Positions 60,985-64,000 of a DNA stretch of 64,000 nt are shown here, one piece after another. The stretch's first letter is position 1. Every line of letters starts with the position of its first letter. Made by a program: the position numbers and the translations under genes. Below the pieces are notes generated by a model that did not search any database, had not been told where the DNA came from, and worked only from the letters and a program-made list of their open reading frames with translations. Source of the DNA: Rhizobium sp. ICMP 5592 (lineage in GTDB: Bacteria > Pseudomonadota > Alphaproteobacteria > Rhizobiales > Rhizobiaceae); contig NZ_QSNT01000001.1 of assembly GCF_009498525.1 (NCBI RefSeq), positions 673,032-737,031 on the forward strand. The letters run 5' to 3'.

Positions 60985-62163
60985 ATGACGAAGCATGTCG
61001 GAATGTTTGCATCGGCGCAGCATAGCAATGTGCAGCGGCGTGATTTTCTGAAGCTTATGGGGGCAGGTGGCGCTGCTCTCTCTGCCGGCAGTCTTGGCTG
61101 GGCCTCGCGCCTCGCCGCGCAGGATGCCGCGACGGTCGCCTTCTGGGCAACCGCGACGCTGGATATCGGCGACAAATGGAAGGCCTTCGCCACACAGAAC
61201 GGCGTTGCTCCCGAGTTCACCGACAACGGCAATGACATCGGCCCCGTCATTGCGCGTCTTGCCGCCGGCAATGCCAATGATCTCTTCGACGTCGGCGGCT
61301 TCCAGGGTGGCGCCGAAAAGGAACTGGCGCGCCAGGGTGTCATTATTCCCTGGGATCTGACGAAGATCCCGAACTACGAAAGCGTCTGGCAATGGGCCAA
61401 GGATATTCCTTACCTCAAGCATGATGGCAAGCAGTACAGCATCCCGACGGTCGTCAATGCCGACTCGATCATTTACCGTCCCGACAAGCTCGGCAAGGTC
61501 GATAGCTACGGCGTAATCTTCGATCCCAAGCTCAAGGGTCGCGTGGCCATGGAGGATGCCTGGATCAACAGCGCCATCTTCACCGCGATGTATCTGAAGG
61601 AGAGCGAAAACAAGCCGATCGTCGAGCCGGGCAATCTGACCGAATCCGAACTCGGCCTGGTCATGGAATTTCTGATCAAGCATAAGAAGGACGGCCAGTT
61701 CCGCACCTTCTGGAACGGCTGGGAGCAGGGCGTCCAGCTGGTGGCCGATCAGGAAGTCGACGCCATGACCGGCTGGGAGCCGATCGTCTACGAAGGGCGC
61801 AAGCGCGGCCTTCAGGTCGAATATGCGGCACCCGTCGAAGGCTATGAGGCCTGGGGCAACAATACGGTGCTCCTGAAGGGCGCCGGCGATCGCGGCGTTA
61901 CCGATGCCGCGCATAAATTTGTCAATGGCCTGCTCGGCGGTTTCTACGGTTGCGAACTCGGCCAAGCCCGTGGCTATCTGGTGCCGACCGACAACAATCT
62001 GACCTATGCCAAGGCCCATCCGGATGAATATAAGCCGGACGAGGTCGAGAAGCTGGCCGAGCACGTCAAGGCTAAGTTCGCCGGCAAAGTCTATTGGCAG
62101 AACACCCGGCCGGATAATTTCCAGCTCTACGAAGAGTGGTGGCAGAAGCTACGCAACGCCTGA
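60985..62163 (+). CDS. Pot-type ABC transporter substrate-binding protein, Tat-exported
   Basis: PotD-like binding protein of 392 residues with a twin-arginine signal, QRRDFLKLMG, then a hydrophobic stretch and a cleavage site near LAAQ (about residue 47). ATG 60985 has AAGGGGA six to seven bases upstream; ATG 60979 is too close. It belongs to the importer of the HyuBA operon. A strong hairpin follows its stop codon. Confidence 0.9.
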   Translation: MTKHVGMFASAQHSNVQRRDFLKLMGAGGAALSAGSLGWASRLAAQDAATVAFWATATLDIGDKWKAFATQNGVAPEFTDNGNDIGPVIARLAAGNANDLFDVGGFQGGAEKELARQGVIIPWDLTKIPNYESVWQWAKDIPYLKHDGKQYSIPTVVNADSIIYRPDKLGKVDSYGVIFDPKLKGRVAMEDAWINSAIFTAMYLKESENKPIVEPGNLTESELGLVMEFLIKHKKDGQFRTFWNGWEQGVQLVADQEVDAMTGWEPIVYEGRKRGLQVEYAAPVEGYEAWGNNTVLLKGAGDRGVTDAAHKFVNGLLGGFYGCELGQARGYLVPTDNNLTYAKAHPDEYKPDEVEKLAEHVKAKFAGKVYWQNTRPDNFQLYEEWWQKLRNA

Positions 62164-62176
62164 GTTTCCAATTATC

Positions 62177-62203
62177 GGCAGCGGCGATTTTTTCGCCGCT
62201 GCC
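62177..62203 (+). other. Strong intercistronic hairpin with T-loop
   Basis: Perfect 11-bp stem GGCAGCGGCGA (62177-62187) and TCGCCGCTGCC (62193-62203) with a 5-base all-T loop, between the binding-protein stop and the first permease. No T-run follows the stem, so processing or stabilising the upstream message is more likely than full termination. Confidence 0.65.
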
Positions 62204-62225
62204 ATCAGTCCCTTGAAGGCCCAAT

Positions 62226-63095
62226 ATGTCCAGAGCACGCTTGCCGATTTCGTCGATGCTGATGGCCCCGCCGTTGCTAGCGATCCTGGCATTCGGGCTG
62301 GTGCCCTTGACCATTGTCGTCGTCTGGAGCTTCTGGAGCTGGGATCCGGTGACATACTGGATCAAGCCGGACCTCAGTCTCGTCGGCTATGCCGGCATCC
62401 TCGAGGCCGGACGCTGGACAGTCATTGTCTCGACTTTGATCAAGGCGTTCGGTACCGCGCTGCTATGTCTGCTGATTGCCTATCCGACCGGCTATGCGAT
62501 CCATTTCCTGGCCGGGCGGCGGCTGAATGTGATCCTGCTGGCGCTGATCACCATTCCTTTTTTCACATCCTATCTGATCCGGTCCTTTTCCTGGCGGCTT
62601 GTGCTCGGACGCACCGGCATCATCAACGAATGGCTGCAGGGCATCGGTATCATCGACGCGCCGCTTGACTGGCTGCTGTTCAGCAATTTCGCCGTTATCG
62701 TTGGGCTGGTTGCTTCGTATCTGCCGTTCGCGATCTTCCCGCTGCTCTTGTCCATGCGTCGGGTCGATCCGACCTATCTGGCGGCCGCGCAGGATCTCGG
62801 TGCCGGTTTCTGGAAGGGGCTGACGACGATCCTTTTACCGCTGACAAAATCGGGCGTTTTCGCCGGTTTCCTCTTCGTCTTCGTCATGGTGGTAGGCTCA
62901 TCCACTGAAGTGCAGATGCTCGGCGGGGCGGGCGCATCGATCGTGTCGGTGATGATCAACGACGTCATGCGCGTTGCCAACTATCCGATGGCCTTCGCCA
63001 TTTCGACCATCGTGCTCGTCGTGATCTTCGGCCTCGTACTGATCGGCAACCGCATCTTTGGCCTTGCGTCGCTGTTCGAGGATCAGTCGCCATGA
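62226..63095 (+). CDS. Pot-type ABC transporter permease (PotB-like)
   Basis: Permease of 289 residues with about six membrane segments, the FFTSYLIRSFSWRLVLG segment typical of PotB, and the coupling loop YLAAAQDLGAGFWKGLTTILLP. GAAGG precedes ATG 62226. It overlaps the PotC-like gene by four bases. Confidence 0.9.
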   Translation: MSRARLPISSMLMAPPLLAILAFGLVPLTIVVVWSFWSWDPVTYWIKPDLSLVGYAGILEAGRWTVIVSTLIKAFGTALLCLLIAYPTGYAIHFLAGRRLNVILLALITIPFFTSYLIRSFSWRLVLGRTGIINEWLQGIGIIDAPLDWLLFSNFAVIVGLVASYLPFAIFPLLLSMRRVDPTYLAAAQDLGAGFWKGLTTILLPLTKSGVFAGFLFVFVMVVGSSTEVQMLGGAGASIVSVMINDVMRVANYPMAFAISTIVLVVIFGLVLIGNRIFGLASLFEDQSP

Positions 63096-63910
63096 TGCTG
63101 CGCGAAGGTCTTGCCAACCGGGTTCTGCTTTGGGCCGTCACGATCGCCGGCCTGCTCGTGATCTATGCGCCGCCGCTCTATCTGCTGGCGATCTCCTTCA
63201 ATCCCGCCCTGCAGCCGGGCTTGCCGAGCATCTCCGAACTCAGCCTCAAATGGTACGCATCGCTGCCCCAGGAGAAGGCGCTGATCGATGCCTTGGAGCA
63301 ATCGCTGATCATCGCCACGGTGACGGCGGTTCTGGCGACACTGATGTCGCTGCTGGCGGCGCTTGCCTATTTCGAATTGCGCGCGCGCCGGACGGCATGG
63401 TTTTTGACGGTCATCCTGCCGATGTTCGTGCCGGGCGTGATTCAGGGTCTGGCCCTGTCGGCGGTGTTTGCGCGCGCGGGCGTCAAGGCATCGATGCTGA
63501 CGGTCATCGCGGGCCACTTGCTATGGGCCATGCCTTTCGCCTTCATCGTCATTCTGACGAGCTTTGCGGCCGTGCGGCGATCCTATCTTGTCGCGGCGGC
63601 CGATCTGGGGGCGGACTGGTGGCATCGATTTTTCGATATCATCTTTCCGCTGATCCGCCCCGGCTTGATCAGCGCCTTCATCTTTTCCTTCCTGCTGTCG
63701 CTCAACGAATTCACGCGCGCCTTTTATCTGGCGGGACGACAGAACACCCTGCCGGTGGTGCTGTTCGGCAAGATGAACTCCGGCGCGTCGCCGGTAATCT
63801 ACGCCATGTCCGGCGCCATCTTCCTGATCTCGGTCCTGTGCGTCGCTCTGATTGCGCTCCGCTTCCTGTGGCAGGCCCGGATAGAGGATTCAGCTCAGCG
63901 CAGCGGCTGA
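63092..63910 (+). CDS. Pot-type ABC transporter permease (PotC-like)
   Basis: Permease of 272 residues with about six membrane segments and the coupling loop YLVAAADLGADWWHRFFDIIFP. It completes the third Pot-type importer. The last 90 bases of the window after its stop hold no further gene; a short inverted repeat there (63949-63964) has no T-run. Confidence 0.9.
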   Translation: MMLREGLANRVLLWAVTIAGLLVIYAPPLYLLAISFNPALQPGLPSISELSLKWYASLPQEKALIDALEQSLIIATVTAVLATLMSLLAALAYFELRARRTAWFLTVILPMFVPGVIQGLALSAVFARAGVKASMLTVIAGHLLWAMPFAFIVILTSFAAVRRSYLVAAADLGADWWHRFFDIIFPLIRPGLISAFIFSFLLSLNEFTRAFYLAGRQNTLPVVLFGKMNSGASPVIYAMSGAIFLISVLCVALIALRFLWQARIEDSAQRSG

Positions 63911-64000
63911 ATTTGCCAACATCTTGGCAGGTACTGAGGCTCCCATAGCCGTTCGCCAGAACGGTAAGCCGGGCTCATTTTTCCATCGATAACTCTCTCG

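Noticed and set aside
63949..63964. Inverted repeat CCGTTC/GAACGG after the last permease gene
   Set aside because: Only six base pairs and no T-run; too weak to call a terminator.
1..64000. tRNA, rRNA, CRISPR, insertion sequences, prophage or integrase genes
   Set aside because: Looked for on both strands; nothing recognisable was found, so there is no direct mark of recent transfer.

Overview
The window looks like a piece of a Rhizobiaceae genome (Rhizobium/Agrobacterium-type alphaproteobacterium), probably a catabolic stretch of a chromosome, chromid or large plasmid. Four things point that way: a complete rhizobial/Brucella-type erythritol locus, a RIME-like palindromic intergenic repeat of the kind scattered through Rhizobium genomes (20620-20681), high GC with many overlapping ATGA/TGATG gene junctions, and a very high density of ABC-transporter catabolic operons. 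No rRNA, tRNA, CRISPR, transposase or phage gene was seen.

Layout. (1) 1-3594, plus: 3' end of a PrpF/GalD-type isomerase gene and a NitT/TauT-type ABC transporter, ended by hairpins. (2) 3779-10994, minus: erythritol catabolism, eryABCD and eryR-eryH-eryI, which takes erythritol to D-erythrose-4-phosphate. (3) 11931-20590, plus: divergent DUF2291 protein plus sugar ABC transporter (eryEFG-like), then a DeoR regulator, a second FGGY kinase and a second GlpD-like dehydrogenase; a class II aldolase gene faces them (20682-21746). The ery promoters share an ATAACAT-containing motif, including a perfect 16-bp repeat at both ends of the eryA/eryEFG intergenic region. (4) 22164-28198, plus: a split urea-carboxylase-like set (BCCP, biotin carboxylase, a BCCP-like protein without the biotin lysine, PxpB, PxpC, PxpA) and an aminotransferase. 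(5) 28248-34099: LysR regulator, SDR, polar amino-acid ABC transporter, RraA-like aldolase. (6) 34202-39624: LysR regulator and a second, differently ordered PxpA-BCCP-BC-PxpB-PxpC set. (7) 39696-53138: a GntR regulator with two winged-helix domains, then a divergent operon with a Pot-type ABC transporter, two SDRs, a second ATPase, a cytosolic CE4/imidase-like hydrolase, a small CxxC protein, a CobW-type metallochaperone GTPase, a solute-binding-like protein without signal peptide, and an amidase. (8) 53276-63910: a MalT-like LuxR regulator, HyuB/HyuA-type hydantoinase/oxoprolinase subunits and another complete Pot-type ABC transporter.

How it may work together: the first third is polyol uptake and phosphorylation. 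The remaining two thirds repeatedly combine an importer with an enzyme that opens a cyclic amide or imide by a different chemistry: two biotin-carboxylase/PxpABC sets, an imidase-like CE4 enzyme with an amidase, and HyuAB. I read 22-64 kb as a lactam/cyclic imide/hydantoin catabolic island. The strongest candidates for something undescribed are the imidase-metallochaperone-amidase operon with its signal-less binding protein (45.7-53.1 kb) and the biotin-dependent PxpABC sets with their altered subunits (22.2-26.9 and 35.4-39.6 kb). Substrates are inferred, not shown.
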